Shown here: positions 24,659-33,185 of the stretch, in pieces
Layout: the number at the start of each line of letters is the position of its first letter
Numbering within the stretch: the stretch's first letter is position 1
DNA from: Christensenella sp. UBA7102
Lineage (GTDB): Bacteria; Bacillota; Clostridia; Christensenellales; UBA1750
Length of the DNA: 64,000 nucleotides
Direction of reading: 5' to 3'
Assembly (NCBI GenBank): GCA_002492415.1
Contig: DKYK01000031.1
Coordinates: 22,568-86,567, forward strand
Translations under genes and position numbers: made by a program
Notes under the pieces: model-generated
The model's input: only the letters and a program-made list of their open reading frames with translations
Told to the model about the DNA's origin: nothing
The model's database searches: none

Positions 24659-25282
24659 TCATATCGTGTGCTTGTAGGGATATGCTCGTTTGCGCGCAAA
24701 GCGATAGAAAGTCGAGCGCGATACAGATAGCGCGCGCGTGGCCTCCGGAATGGTCAAGTCGCCCTGCAGCCACTGGGTGTAGATGCTGTCAAAGGCCTCG
24801 GAATCCACCTTGCCCGGACGGCCAAAGCGCACGCCGCGCAGTTTGGCGGCTTCAATACCCTCCGCTTGCCGGAGGCGGATGGTTTCCCGCTCGTTCTGCG
24901 CGACAAAGGAGAGCAGCTGCAGCACCAGGTCGGCGATAAAAGTACCCAGCAAGTCCTTGGATAGCGTGGTGTCCAGTAGCGGCATGTCCAGCACACGTAT
25001 GTCCACACCGCGCAGCTTGGTCAGCTTGCGCCACTGCTCCAGAATCTCCTGATAGTTGCGGCCCAGGCGATCGATGCTCTTGATGAGCAGCAGGTCGCCG
25101 CGTTTGACGCGCCGAAGCAGCCGCTTGTAGGCTGGGCGGTTGAAATCCTTGCCGCTGAGCTTGTCCAGAAAGATGTGATCGTCGGGCAGACCGAATTCCT
25201 GTAATGCCTGCAGCTGGCGGTCCTCATTTTGTTCGCGTGTTGATACGCGCACGTAAGCATAGATTTGGCTCTGTGTTTCCAT
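24659..25282 (-). CDS. Small serine recombinase (resolvase/invertase type)
   Basis: This 207-residue protein has catalytic-domain strands YAYVRVSTREQ with the nucleophile Ser near residue 12, KSIDRLGRN with the paired arginine, the long E helix (RLRQAEGIEAA) and a C-terminal helix-turn-helix. It has the size of Tn3/Hin-type enzymes, which invert or resolve DNA at short dyad sites. ATG 25282 follows AGGAGG. No transposase, terminal repeats or invertible promoter is visible nearby, so it looks like an isolated or domesticated recombinase. Confidence 0.85.
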   Translation of the reverse strand: METQSQIYAYVRVSTREQNEDRQLQALQEFGLPDDHIFLDKLSGKDFNRPAYKRLLRRVKRGDLLLIKSIDRLGRNYQEILEQWRKLTKLRGVDIRVLDMPLLDTTLSKDLLGTFIADLVLQLLSFVAQNERETIRLRQAEGIEAAKLRGVRFGRPGKVDSEAFDSIYTQWLQGDLTIPEATRALSVSRSTFYRFARKRAYPYKHTI

Positions 25283-25345
25283 GGGTACAGCCTCCTTTTT
25301 TTGCATTTCTACCCACATTATGCCTGACGGGGAATGCGGATATGC

Positions 25346-25380
25346 AAAAAAAGAGCGAAGACACCTGCGCGTCTTCGCTC
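25346..25380 (-). terminator. Terminator of the DUF1002 gene
   Basis: Perfect 10-base arms (25353-25362 and 25371-25380) are followed on the minus strand by seven Ts. Confidence 0.85.
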
Positions 25381-25408
25381 CGCAAAAGAGCTGACCGTAC
25401 GTTCCGGC

Positions 25409-26287
25409 TCAGCGCTTAAACCAGCTGCCGATCCAGTTAAAGAAGCCCTGGACGGTGGTTTTGATCTGGGTAAAGATAGAGGAGGCCGTTTGCTGCGCCA
25501 CCTGAATCTTCTGGATGTTGTCAATCAAACCATTGAGCTGATCGGCCAGCTGTTCGGGATCCAGGTCCAGCTTGGCAAACTCCACGCCCAGCTGTGTAAT
25601 CTGATTGATCTGCGCGTCGGTCAGCTGTACGCCCAACTGCTGGGCGCCCTGCACCACGTAGGGACGCAGCGTGTCATAATCGTCCAGATGGTAGTCGGCG
25701 ATGGCCTGCTTGACCATGGCCAGAAGCTCCACCGCCTCGTCCGAGCCGATGATGTCGGCAAGGTCGCCGGTCAGAACGATTTCATTGCTCGCGACAGCCT
25801 TGGCCAGCGAGGAGAGATTGCTGTCGATGGCCTGTTCATAGGCCTTGAGAATGCCCGCGAGCGCCGCCGTACCCGAGACTTCAACAGGGGCCGCGACCAC
25901 AATTTTGGCGTTCTCCACCCCGGCGGTGATGAGCGCGGAGGAATACATCGAGGGCGTGACCCAGTTGATGTTGTGCGTGGTGACGGAGATGCCCGTGCCC
26001 TCGCCCGTGAGCGTCACGCGCGCAGAGGAGATGGAGCGCGAGCCGATTTTATCCGCGGATACCACGCCGCCCAGCAGATTCTTTTCGTCTTCAATGCAGA
26101 CGGCTACCAAGGTATCGTGCTCCAAGTCGGCCTCCAACAGCTTTACCACCTGCTGGAATTGCTCGCTGTCCAGATCGTCGCCATAGCAGGTGATGCTGTC
26201 GCCCACTTCGGCCGCCTGCGCCGCCATGGGCAGCAGGAACAGCGTGCAGCTTAGCAGCAGCGCCAGCGCTTTTTTCAACATTTTCAT
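25409..26287 (-). CDS. Exported DUF1002 protein (YpuA-like)
   Basis: This 292-residue protein has a signal peptide (basic KMLKKA, hydrophobic core, AAQA cleavage site near residue 27). The mature domain matches DUF1002: DSITCYGDDL, NLLGGVVSADKIGSRSISSARVTL and a following ITVTTHNINWVTPSMY-like region. The function is unknown; it is an extracytoplasmic or wall-associated Firmicute protein. ATG 26287 follows GGAGGG. The C-terminus (FFNWIGSWFKR) is amphipathic. It is monocistronic. Confidence 0.82.
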   Translation of the reverse strand: MKMLKKALALLLSCTLFLLPMAAQAAEVGDSITCYGDDLDSEQFQQVVKLLEADLEHDTLVAVCIEDEKNLLGGVVSADKIGSRSISSARVTLTGEGTGISVTTHNINWVTPSMYSSALITAGVENAKIVVAAPVEVSGTAALAGILKAYEQAIDSNLSSLAKAVASNEIVLTGDLADIIGSDEAVELLAMVKQAIADYHLDDYDTLRPYVVQGAQQLGVQLTDAQINQITQLGVEFAKLDLDPEQLADQLNGLIDNIQKIQVAQQTASSIFTQIKTTVQGFFNWIGSWFKR

Positions 26288-26418
26288 CGCTAAATCCCTC
26301 CACATCATTGCGCTAAGGTGCCTCAATGCGTTATCATACTTTTATAAGACGCGGCAGCGGAAGAATTCGTTGCACATCTTATCCATAATCAGTTTACAGA
26401 AAAAGGAAGGAAATTGCA

Positions 26419-26985
26419 ATGGACAGAGCACAGGCTTGGGAAATTCTTACGCAGTACAACCAGAACGAGGCACTGCTGCGCCACGCACAGGCTGTGGAGG
26501 GTTGCATGCGCCATTTTGCGCAGCTGAACGGAGAGGACGAGGAGCTGTGGGGCGTGGTGGGCCTGTTACACGATGTGGACTATGAAAAGTATCCCGAGCA
26601 GCATTGCGCAAAGGCGCAGCAGCTGCTTGCCGAGCACGGCGTGGATCCTGTGATCATCCGCGCGGTGGCGTCGCATGGCTGGGGTATTTGCAGTGACGTG
26701 GAACCGGTATCGCGCATGGAGAAGACGCTGTATGCCATTGACGAGTTGACCGGGCTCATCAACGCGGTGGCCATCATGCGCCCGAGCAGGAGCGTGATGG
26801 ACCTGGAGCTCAAATCCGTCAAAAAAAAGTATAAGACGGCGAATTTTGCCGCCGGTGTCAATCGTGCAGTGATCGAACAGGGCGCGCAGATGCTGGGCGC
26901 CACGGTGGACGAGCTGATCACCCAGTGCATACTGGGCATGCGGGAGTGCGCCGCGGCCATCGGGCTGGCGGGCCAGGAGGCGTGA
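26419..26985 (+). CDS. HDIG/HD-domain hydrolase
   Basis: This 188-residue protein has LLHDVDYEKYPEQH (metal-binding HD pair near residue 51) and VASHGWGI as the third histidine region, as in small HDIG-type proteins that hydrolyse phosphoesters. AAGGAAGGAAATTGCA precedes ATG 26419. Its stop overlaps the GTG start of the WYL regulator (GTGA), so the two are translationally coupled. The substrate is unknown. Confidence 0.8.
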   Translation: MDRAQAWEILTQYNQNEALLRHAQAVEGCMRHFAQLNGEDEELWGVVGLLHDVDYEKYPEQHCAKAQQLLAEHGVDPVIIRAVASHGWGICSDVEPVSRMEKTLYAIDELTGLINAVAIMRPSRSVMDLELKSVKKKYKTANFAAGVNRAVIEQGAQMLGATVDELITQCILGMRECAAAIGLAGQEA

Positions 26986-27857
26986 AGCTCGACCGGCTGC
27001 TGGGCATTGTGACCTACCTGCTGCGCCATGAGCAGGCCACGGCAGGGGAGCTTGCAGAGCGGTTTGAAGTGTCGCGGCGTACCGTGCTGCGCGATGTGGA
27101 CGCCATCTGCTGCGCAGGCATTCCGCTGGTCACAGCGCAGGGCAGCGGCGGAGGCATCCGTATCCAGCCCGGCTATCGCATCGACGCGAGCCTGTTGACC
27201 GAACCCGAACTGCGCGCAGTGCTGGCGGGCGTGCAGGCAATGGACAGCGTGACGGGCCGGGCACATGGCCGCGATGTGTCGGAAAAGCTGGCCGCGCCGG
27301 TGCAGGAGGACTGGATTTGCATCGATTTATCCGCGGGAGCGGCATTGTTTGAGCGTATTCGCGACGCGATTCTCGGCTGCCGAGCGCTGCGCATCGACTA
27401 CTGCTCCGCACACGGCAGCAGCACGCGCGTGGTGGAACCGCATCAGCTGGCGTTTAAGTGGGGTGGGTGGTATCTGATTGCCTATTGCCGCCTGCGCGGA
27501 GAATTCCGACTGTTCCGGCTGGGGCGCATCCGCGAAGCGCAGGACGCGGGGGAAGAATTTGCGCGCAAAAAGATCCCGGAAGGCATGCTGCTCCCCAATC
27601 CGGAGGAGCCGCCCTGTAAACTGACCGCGCTGTACGCGCCGCAGGTGCGACATCGTCTGCTCGACGCGTTTGCGCAAGAGGTGGAGGAGATGCCCGACGG
27701 GCGGCTGCGCGCGACGCTGTGCTTTGCGTCGGGGAGCCAACGGCTTTCCTGGGCGCTGGAGTTTGGCGCGAACATTGCGGTGATGGAGCCGGAGTCGGTG
27801 CGCGAAGAGATTCTGCGGCAAGCGCGGGAAATTTTGACGAGAGAAAACGAAAAGTGA
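26982..27857 (+). CDS. HTH-WYL transcription regulator
   Basis: This 291-residue protein has an N-terminal winged HTH of the DeoR/YafY type (AGELAERFEVSRRTVLRDVDAI, residues about 19-40), a WYL ligand domain with GWYLIAYCRL near residue 160, and a C-terminal extension. GTG 26982 is chosen because the family starts VKLDRLL and the codon overlaps the preceding stop; AGGAGG lies only one base away, consistent with coupling rather than free initiation. WYL proteins often sense nucleotides or single-stranded DNA. A TGACA-N6-TGTCA repeat overlaps its stop. Confidence 0.82.
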   Translation: MKLDRLLGIVTYLLRHEQATAGELAERFEVSRRTVLRDVDAICCAGIPLVTAQGSGGGIRIQPGYRIDASLLTEPELRAVLAGVQAMDSVTGRAHGRDVSEKLAAPVQEDWICIDLSAGAALFERIRDAILGCRALRIDYCSAHGSSTRVVEPHQLAFKWGGWYLIAYCRLRGEFRLFRLGRIREAQDAGEEFARKKIPEGMLLPNPEEPPCKLTALYAPQVRHRLLDAFAQEVEEMPDGRLRATLCFASGSQRLSWALEFGANIAVMEPESVREEILRQAREILTRENEK

Positions 27858-27870
27858 CAAAACGGTGTCA
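27855..27870. promoter_or_regulatory. Inverted repeat downstream of the WYL gene
   Basis: TGACA and TGTCA are separated by six bases, starting at the WYL stop codon and 45 bases before the DUF3795 gene. It is a candidate binding site for the WYL protein; the evidence is position only. Confidence 0.35.
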
Positions 27871-27914
27871 TCTTCGGTCAAGTACACTGGATACAGAAAG
27901 GAGATGACGCTTTG

Positions 27915-28187
27915 ATGTGTACATCACGATGCGGTACCCAATGCAATGTCTGCACCTACCATTTGGCGGGAAAATGTCCCGGCTGCCTTGTGCAGACACA
28001 GCCTTTTTGGGGAAAGTGCCCGGTTAAGGGCTGCTGCGAGGGCAGGGGCCACGCGCACTGCGGCCTATGTCCGGACTTCGTGTGCAAGCTGGCGCACGAG
28101 TTTGCCTACGACCCGAAGGAGGGCGACAACGGAGCGCGCCTGGTAAACTGCCGCCGTTGGGCGGAGGAAGCGGAGCATAAGAGTTGA
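27915..28187 (+). CDS. Cys-rich DUF3795 protein
   Basis: This 90-residue protein has 13 cysteines arranged as CGTQCNVC, CPGCLVQ, CPVKGCCE and CGLCPDFVC, the DUF3795 pattern that suggests zinc or FeS binding. The family is common in anaerobes and uncharacterised. ATG 27915 lies 11 bases after AAAGGAG; the in-frame TTG immediately before it is an alternative. It is 15 bases upstream of the first VOC gene, so they are probably co-transcribed. Confidence 0.75.
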   Translation: MCTSRCGTQCNVCTYHLAGKCPGCLVQTQPFWGKCPVKGCCEGRGHAHCGLCPDFVCKLAHEFAYDPKEGDNGARLVNCRRWAEEAEHKS

Positions 28188-28202
28188 GGAAGGGGGAAAA
28201 AC

Positions 28203-28625
28203 GTGGCATTCTTTACACCGGTGTTTCACTTCGGCGGGCAATGTGCGGAGGCGATGGCGTTCTATGCGCAGGCTCTGGGCGGAAGAATTCACTGCCGCAT
28301 GACTTATGCGGACGCGAACCCGGCGGATTGCGCTGTAAAATCTGGCGCGGAAGAGCTGATCTACCATGCGGAAATGGAGCTGTTCGGCCAGCGGTTTATG
28401 ATGGCGGACGATCTGGACGTGCCGTATGCGCCCAGCAGCGCGATGTTTCTGAACGTCACCTTCGAGACGAAGGAGGCGGTGCGCGCCGCGTTTGACGCGC
28501 TGAGTCCGGGTGCGCAGCGCATCCTTTATGCGCCGCGTACCACGGCGTACAGCTCCTGCCACAGTTCGCTCATTGATCGGTTCGGCATTCGCTGGACGTT
28601 GATGACCGAGCAGACCGAGCGCTGA
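28203..28625 (+). CDS. VOC/PhnB-like protein
   Basis: This 140-residue single-domain vicinal-oxygen-chelate protein of the PhnB/3-demethylubiquinone-like group has FTPVFHFGGQCAEAMAFYAQALGG at the start and DRFGIRWTLM at the end. Family members include metal enzymes and antibiotic-binding proteins; metal ligands are incomplete in the PhnB group and the function is unknown. GTG 28203 follows GGGGG. It sits in tandem with a paralogue at 28683. Confidence 0.78.
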   Translation: MAFFTPVFHFGGQCAEAMAFYAQALGGRIHCRMTYADANPADCAVKSGAEELIYHAEMELFGQRFMMADDLDVPYAPSSAMFLNVTFETKEAVRAAFDALSPGAQRILYAPRTTAYSSCHSSLIDRFGIRWTLMTEQTER

Positions 28626-28682
28626 AACGATTGACAGGCGAGGGATCAGCTGCGCAAACTCGCCAGATTTACAGGAGGAAAA

Positions 28683-29105
28683 ATGGAAAAGATTGAGATC
28701 ATCCCGTACCTCGAATTTAACGGGAACTGTGAGGAAGCCGTCAACGCCTATATCGAGGCGTTTGGCGGTGAGATCCGCTGGATGTCCCGCTTTTCTGAGA
28801 GCACGGCGGAGACGCCGGAGCTAATCGGGAAGGTAATGCACGCGGAGTTTGACATTGGCAATACGCGCATGGCAGGGGCCGATGGCGCCGGCTACGGCGG
28901 AGAAAGGGTGGGCATCAAGCTGATGATTCACATGAACTCAGAGGAGGAAGCCCTGCACGCGCTGTCTGTGCTGGCCAAGGGAGGGATCATGCTTTCCCCG
29001 CTGCGTCCGCATCCGGAACCGGATGACGCTGGCTGCGGTTCCATCGTGAAAGACCGCTTTGGCTACACCTGGATCATCACCTGCCCCAATCCGGCTAAGC
29101 AGTAA
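28683..29105 (+). CDS. VOC/PhnB-like protein, second copy
   Basis: This 140-residue paralogue of the preceding gene has IIPYLEFNGNCEEAVNAYIEAFGG and a terminal KDRFGYTWIITCPNP. AGGAGG lies five bases before ATG 28683. The two copies have clearly diverged (only short identical segments), so the duplication is old. A possible transcript runs from DUF3795 through both VOC genes to the terminator at 29174. Confidence 0.8.
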   Translation: MEKIEIIPYLEFNGNCEEAVNAYIEAFGGEIRWMSRFSESTAETPELIGKVMHAEFDIGNTRMAGADGAGYGGERVGIKLMIHMNSEEEALHALSVLAKGGIMLSPLRPHPEPDDAGCGSIVKDRFGYTWIITCPNPAKQ

Positions 29106-29173
29106 GAGCAGACCAACGCTTTGCATGCTTTCGCAGCCTCTGATCCCTGCGGATGTAACAGGAAAAAATGGAA

Positions 29174-29216
29174 CGCCGCGCGTCCGGTGAAAAAGTCGGA
29201 CGCACGGCGCAATTTT
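29174..29216. terminator. Bidirectional terminator
   Basis: The arms CGCCGCGCGTCCG and CGGACGCACGGCG pair with one mismatch. A5-6 lies before and T5 after, serving the converging VOC and lipoprotein genes. Confidence 0.8.
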
Positions 29217-29233
29217 TGGATTTTGGAGTTGAA

Positions 29234-29680
29234 TTATTCGACGGTAAAGAAATAGGTGGCCCACTGGGAGACGACGCCGTCGCCATCGGTGACGTACAGC
29301 TCCAGCTTTTCCAAGGAGGCGTCCACTGTCAAGGCGACGGAGGGTTCCTTGACCACGACGGGATCGCCGCCATTTACGCGATAGCACACCGATGCGATGC
29401 CGCTGGCATGCGTGCCGGTCAACGCAAGCGTGTCGCCGACCTTGACAGGGTTATAGATGTTGGAATCCACAGGCGGGGCTTCCTCGCCCTCGGCGGGGGT
29501 AGCGGTGGGTTCTGCAGCGGGATCCTGCTCGGGCGTCGCGGCCAGCTCGGTTTCGCCGCAGGTGACCACGGCGGTGGGACGATCCACATCGTCCTCGTTG
29601 ACGGTGGGGGCCGCGACGCAGCCGGTCAACGCCAGCGTGCAGACCGCAAAGAGCGCGACAAGAGAGAGAAACTTTTTCAT
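29234..29680 (-). CDS. Small lipoprotein with Ig/carbohydrate-binding-like C-terminus
   Basis: This 148-residue protein has a signal peptide and lipobox LTGC (Cys 21), a Pro/Thr/Glu-rich linker (about 45-72), and a compact beta-rich tail (KVGDTLALTGTHASGI..., YVTDGDGVVSQW). It would be anchored outside the membrane. AAGGAG precedes ATG 29680. It is 36 bases downstream of the dipeptide epimerase gene and probably in its transcript. I recognise no specific family. Confidence 0.75.
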   Translation of the reverse strand: MKKFLSLVALFAVCTLALTGCVAAPTVNEDDVDRPTAVVTCGETELAATPEQDPAAEPTATPAEGEEAPPVDSNIYNPVKVGDTLALTGTHASGIASVCYRVNGGDPVVVKEPSVALTVDASLEKLELYVTDGDGVVSQWATYFFTVE

Positions 29681-29716
29681 ATGCGTTGGTACTCCTTTTA
29701 GCGATAGCGGTGGGGA

Positions 29717-30811
29717 TCAGATCTCCAGCGGGATCAGGCCGTCGATGCCGGTGATGCCCAGGCCCGGCCCTTCGGCAGGGGTGATGATGCTGTCGGTGAA
29801 CTGCGCGCCGCCGTGCACGGGATTGGACTTGCACAGCGCAGGACCGTCCAAGTCGATGCGGGTGATGATGCCGCGCGCCAGCGCCGCATGCGCCGCCGCG
29901 GTCACGGCCACGTTGCCCTCGAGCATACAGCCCATCATGCACTCGACGCCGCAAGCCTTTGCGATGGAGGCAATGGACATGGCGCCGTAAAGGCCTCCGG
30001 TCTTCATCAGCTTGATGTTGACCAGGTCCGCCGCGTGGGTGCGGATGATCTCAATGGCATCGGAGGCGGAGAACACACTCTCGTCGGCGAGGATCGGAGT
30101 ATCGACATTCGCAGTGACATAGCGCATGCCCTCAATGTCGTGCGCCTTGACGGGTTGCTCGACCAGATCGGCATCCAGACCGGCATCCTCCAGCGTCTTG
30201 ATGATGCGCACTGCCTGACGGGGCGTCCAGCCCTGGTTGGCATCCACACGGATGACGGAATCCGCCGGGATTGCCGCCTTGATGGCGGTCAGGCGCTCCA
30301 CGTCCAGAGCGACGTCGTTGCCCACTTTGACCTTGAGGATGCGGAAACCGCGCTGCGCGGCCGTGACCGCGTCGCGCACCATTTCCTCCACGGGGTTGAC
30401 GGAGATGGTGATGTCGGTCTCCAGCCGCTGCTTCGCACCGCCCAGCAGCTTGTACAGCGGCACGTTCCAGCGCTTGCCCACCAGGTCGTACAGCGCGATT
30501 TCCACCGCGGCCTTGGCGGAGGTGTTGTGCACCATGCTGCTCTCAATGACGTCGTGCAGCTCGTCAAAGCAGTCCACCGTGCGGCCGATCAGCTTGGGGG
30601 CGATGAAGTATTGGATTGCGCCCGCGATGGAGGGAATGGTGTCGCCCGTGATGACGGCGGTGGGCGGCGCCTCGCCATAGCCCACCGCACCCTCGTCGGT
30701 CTCCACCTCTACGACCAGGTTTTCGATGGCGTTGACCGTGCGAAGCGCCGTCTTAAAAGGCGTGATGAGCGGTATGTTCATCGTATACAGCCGGACAGCT
30801 GTGATCTTCAT
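29717..30811 (-). CDS. Dipeptide epimerase (L-Ala-D/L-Glu epimerase-like, enolase superfamily)
   Basis: This 364-residue protein has an N-terminal capping domain and a muconate-lactonizing-type barrel. The catalytic lysine pair is in LKVKVG, metal ligands are in RVDANQGW, EQP and ADES, and the opposite-face lysine is in NIKLMKTGG. These match AEE-type enzymes that epimerise L-Ala-D-Glu during murein recycling, though other dipeptides are possible. ATG 30811 follows AAGGAG. It has a strong promoter. Confidence 0.85.
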   Translation of the reverse strand: MKITAVRLYTMNIPLITPFKTALRTVNAIENLVVEVETDEGAVGYGEAPPTAVITGDTIPSIAGAIQYFIAPKLIGRTVDCFDELHDVIESSMVHNTSAKAAVEIALYDLVGKRWNVPLYKLLGGAKQRLETDITISVNPVEEMVRDAVTAAQRGFRILKVKVGNDVALDVERLTAIKAAIPADSVIRVDANQGWTPRQAVRIIKTLEDAGLDADLVEQPVKAHDIEGMRYVTANVDTPILADESVFSASDAIEIIRTHAADLVNIKLMKTGGLYGAMSIASIAKACGVECMMGCMLEGNVAVTAAAHAALARGIITRIDLDGPALCKSNPVHGGAQFTDSIITPAEGPGLGITGIDGLIPLEI

Positions 30812-30853
30812 TTTTAAAGCGCTCCTTTGCAAAAGAGTATCAAACTGCTACCC

Positions 30854-30882
30854 ATTATACGCCAAAAGAGCGCTCGAAACAA
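30854..30882 (-). promoter_or_regulatory. Dipeptide epimerase promoter
   Basis: On the minus strand TTGTTT (30877-30882), 17 bases and TATAAT (30854-30859). The spacer contains the palindrome GAGCGCTC. Confidence 0.7.
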
Positions 30883-30916
30883 GATGTTCCGCGTGAATTA
30901 TTGGAGGACGTTCCCG

Positions 30917-31393
30917 TCACGCTGCATTGAGCAACGCGATACTGACGTTAAGCGCCAGCGCAAAGCCGCCCCAGAGCAGGTGCGGCAGCAGCAGGAACAT
31001 GGACGCGCGGTTTGCCGGGCGCAGCAGGCATATGAGCCAGACGAGCGCGCCCAGCAGTGCCAGTAGCACTGCACAGGCAGTCGACGGCGCATGCAGATGG
31101 AAAAACACTGCCGACCACAGCACGTTGAGCACGCCCACGGCACACAGCAGGCTGACGATGGTGGGGGATATCGCTTCATTGCGGCGAAGCAACAGGTAGA
31201 TGGCTGCGATTGCGCATAGGTACACGATGCCCCAGGCGAGAGGAAACGCCCAATCCGGCGGGGTAAAGGACGGCTTGCACAGCGAGAGATACCAGCTTCC
31301 CTTGGAATCGGTCAACAGCGCGGAGAGCGCAGCTACAGCCGCGACCGGCAGCACGGAGAGCACCAGCGCGGATATGACAGATTGCTTTTTCAT
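30917..31393 (-). CDS. TspO/MBR-family membrane protein
   Basis: This 158-residue protein has five predicted helices and the family signature W-Y-x-x-L-x-KPSFTPPDWAFPLAWGIVY (about residues 33-54). TspO binds tetrapyrroles and related ligands; the bacterial role is in stress or porphyrin handling. ATG 31393 follows AGGGAGG. The HAD gene at 31452 lies upstream on the same strand, 58 bases away, so they may share a message. Confidence 0.88.
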   Translation of the reverse strand: MKKQSVISALVLSVLPVAAVAALSALLTDSKGSWYLSLCKPSFTPPDWAFPLAWGIVYLCAIAAIYLLLRRNEAISPTIVSLLCAVGVLNVLWSAVFFHLHAPSTACAVLLALLGALVWLICLLRPANRASMFLLLPHLLWGGFALALNVSIALLNAA

Positions 31394-31451
31394 AAAAACA
31401 CCTCCCTGTACACGATAGCATGTGCAGAAAGGCGTGGTTTTTATGACAAAT

Positions 31452-32093
31452 TCAGCGTGAAAACAGCGCACGCGCGAGCCGGGGGAGATCGCAAAAGCGC
31501 TCCAGTACGGCGTCGGGAGAGATGGCGCTGCCAAAGCCATAGGCGGCATGGACAAAGGGAATGCCGGCCTGTCTCGCGGCACGCTCGTCCCCGTCCGTGT
31601 CGCCCAAATAGAAGGCGCGGGGATGACCGGCGTTTTCCAGCACAAGGCGGATGTTGTCCCCCTTGAGCAATCCCGTGTCGCCCGGGCAGGCGCGGCCGGA
31701 GAACAGGGGCCAGGCGTCGTTTAGATCCAGAAAGATCTCAATATAGCCGCTCTCGCAGTTGCTGATGATGAACAGGTCGTAGTCGCGATGCAGCGCATCC
31801 AGCGTTTTGAGCACGCCGTCATACAGCCTGCCGCCACCGTGGGCGCGCAGAAATTCGTGCTCGTGCGCGCTGCATTCGTCCATAATCGCCAGCGACTGTT
31901 CTTCTGTCAGGGTAGGCATCATCAGGCGCGCGATCTGCTGGGTGGTCTTGCCCATGTAAGCGCACATGCGCTCGGGTGTGAGCGGGTCCCCGGCCTCTGG
32001 ATGGCGTGCGAGCACTTCGTTCCAAGCGTGCACGCATCCCTCCACGCTGTCCCAAAGCGTGCCGTCCAAATCAAACAGGATCGCATCCTTCAT
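31452..32093 (-). CDS. HAD-family hydrolase, phosphoglycolate phosphatase-like
   Basis: This 213-residue HAD subfamily IA enzyme has FDLDGTLWDS with both aspartates, the FIISNCESGY motif II, the lysine in LLKGDNI and YLGDTDGDERAA as the acidic motif. The cap domain is helical. It probably dephosphorylates phosphoglycolate or a similar molecule. ATG 32093 follows GGAGGAGG; the frame runs upstream to 32183 without a better start. It is third of the HAD phosphatases in this window and probably co-transcribed with tspO. Confidence 0.85.
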   Translation of the reverse strand: MKDAILFDLDGTLWDSVEGCVHAWNEVLARHPEAGDPLTPERMCAYMGKTTQQIARLMMPTLTEEQSLAIMDECSAHEHEFLRAHGGGRLYDGVLKTLDALHRDYDLFIISNCESGYIEIFLDLNDAWPLFSGRACPGDTGLLKGDNIRLVLENAGHPRAFYLGDTDGDERAARQAGIPFVHAAYGFGSAISPDAVLERFCDLPRLARALFSR

Positions 32094-32183
32094 GCGGCGT
32101 TCCTCCTCCGTGCGTTTACAAGTACCACAAGCATAGCACAGAGATGTTAATTTTTTTCGCAACCGCGGAAAAAAAGCGCGCAA

Positions 32184-32333
32184 TCAGCGACGTTTCCGCC
32201 TGCGCATGGCGAGCAGTATGGCGACCGCGAGCGCTGCCGCACCTAACAGCAGCGGCAGCAGCATGAGCAGCGATCCGCCGGAGGATGGAAAGATCGGCGG
32301 TTCATAGATGACATCGCAAAACAAGGGGAGCAT
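32184..32333 (-). CDS. 49-residue single-helix membrane protein
   Basis: This short reading frame fills the gap between two genes. It begins MLPLFCDVIYEPPIFPSSGG, continues into one hydrophobic helix (SLLMLLPLLLGAAALAVAI, about residues 21-42) and ends in RRRKRR, so the tail should stay in the cytosol and the N-terminus outside. GGAGGTG sits eight bases before ATG 32333. It begins 15 bases after the stop of the SH3-like surface-protein gene on the same strand, so it is the second gene of that operon. No family is recognised. A role as partner of the surface protein is inference. Confidence 0.7.
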   Translation of the reverse strand: MLPLFCDVIYEPPIFPSSGGSLLMLLPLLLGAAALAVAILLAMRRRKRR

Positions 32334-32348
32334 AACGTACACCTCCGA

Positions 32349-33158
32349 TTATTTCTTTTTCACGACATACAGGATGACGATGAGCACGGCTGAGACCATT
32401 ACGACCAATGCGACGCCGACGCAGATCAGGATCAGCGCGGCCGAATGCGAGGCGGCGGGGGTGGCTTGGGCGGACTGTGTGGGCTGCGCAGTTTGCGCGG
32501 GCTGCATGGTAGGAGCGGGCGTGGCGGCGGCCAGCGAGACGGGCTCTGTGCGGCAGGGGTCGGGGACATAGACCCAACCTTCGTCTCCGTATACATAGGG
32601 AAAATTGACCCACTGTGCACCGGTTTCATCCGTATAGACATAACCGGCCCAGTCCTTCCACGCAAAGCTGTCGTCCGGCTGGAAAGGATAGCCGGTTTCG
32701 CTGCCCGGATAGCTCCACAGCATCCATTCGCCCTCGCCGGTCAGTTCCGCCGGCTCGCCCGCGTAGGGCTGAACCTCCGCCGCATGATCGGCAAGAAAGT
32801 CGCGCGTATCGTACACCGGGGACAGCAGGCGCAGATCAATCCAGCCGCTGATCCAGTCCTCGCCCTGGCGCGTGTCGGTCGCGCCCCACTCCACGCCGTC
32901 AGCATCCGTGTAGACGAAGCCGACGTATACGTTCTCTCCGGCGGAGACGGACCACTTGGACATGCTGTCGCCGGGGGCATCGTAGACGGGAACCTCATCA
33001 AAGACAGCATACGCCTTGTCACGGTAGACGCATTCGTCGCGGTGCGCATCGTAGAAGCTGTTGCCAATGGGTTCCCAAACCACATCCGCGTGCGCGGCGG
33101 GCACGAACAGTGCGCAGCACAGCAACAGGGACAAAACCAGGGTAAGCAGTCGTTTCAT
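32349..33158 (-). CDS. Exported SH3-like surface protein with C-terminal anchor
   Basis: This 269-residue protein has a signal peptide (cut near AHA, residue 24), two SH3b-like beta modules (VPVYDAPGDSM...KWSVSAGENVYVG; later FVYTDADGVEWG and YVYTDETGAQW), a Thr/Pro/Gln-rich stalk and a C-terminal helix followed by KKK. The mature part should lie outside the membrane and bind wall or ligand. GAGGAGG precedes ATG 33158. It is followed in the operon by the 49-residue membrane protein. Confidence 0.75.
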   Translation of the reverse strand: MKRLLTLVLSLLLCCALFVPAAHADVVWEPIGNSFYDAHRDECVYRDKAYAVFDEVPVYDAPGDSMSKWSVSAGENVYVGFVYTDADGVEWGATDTRQGEDWISGWIDLRLLSPVYDTRDFLADHAAEVQPYAGEPAELTGEGEWMLWSYPGSETGYPFQPDDSFAWKDWAGYVYTDETGAQWVNFPYVYGDEGWVYVPDPCRTEPVSLAAATPAPTMQPAQTAQPTQSAQATPAASHSAALILICVGVALVVMVSAVLIVILYVVKKK

Positions 33159-33185
33159 GGAACATACCTCCTCAAATTGATGGCA

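Noticed and set aside
24659..25282. Serine recombinase as sign of a transposon or prophage.
   Set aside because: No transposase, terminal inverted repeats, target duplications or phage genes are visible on either side.
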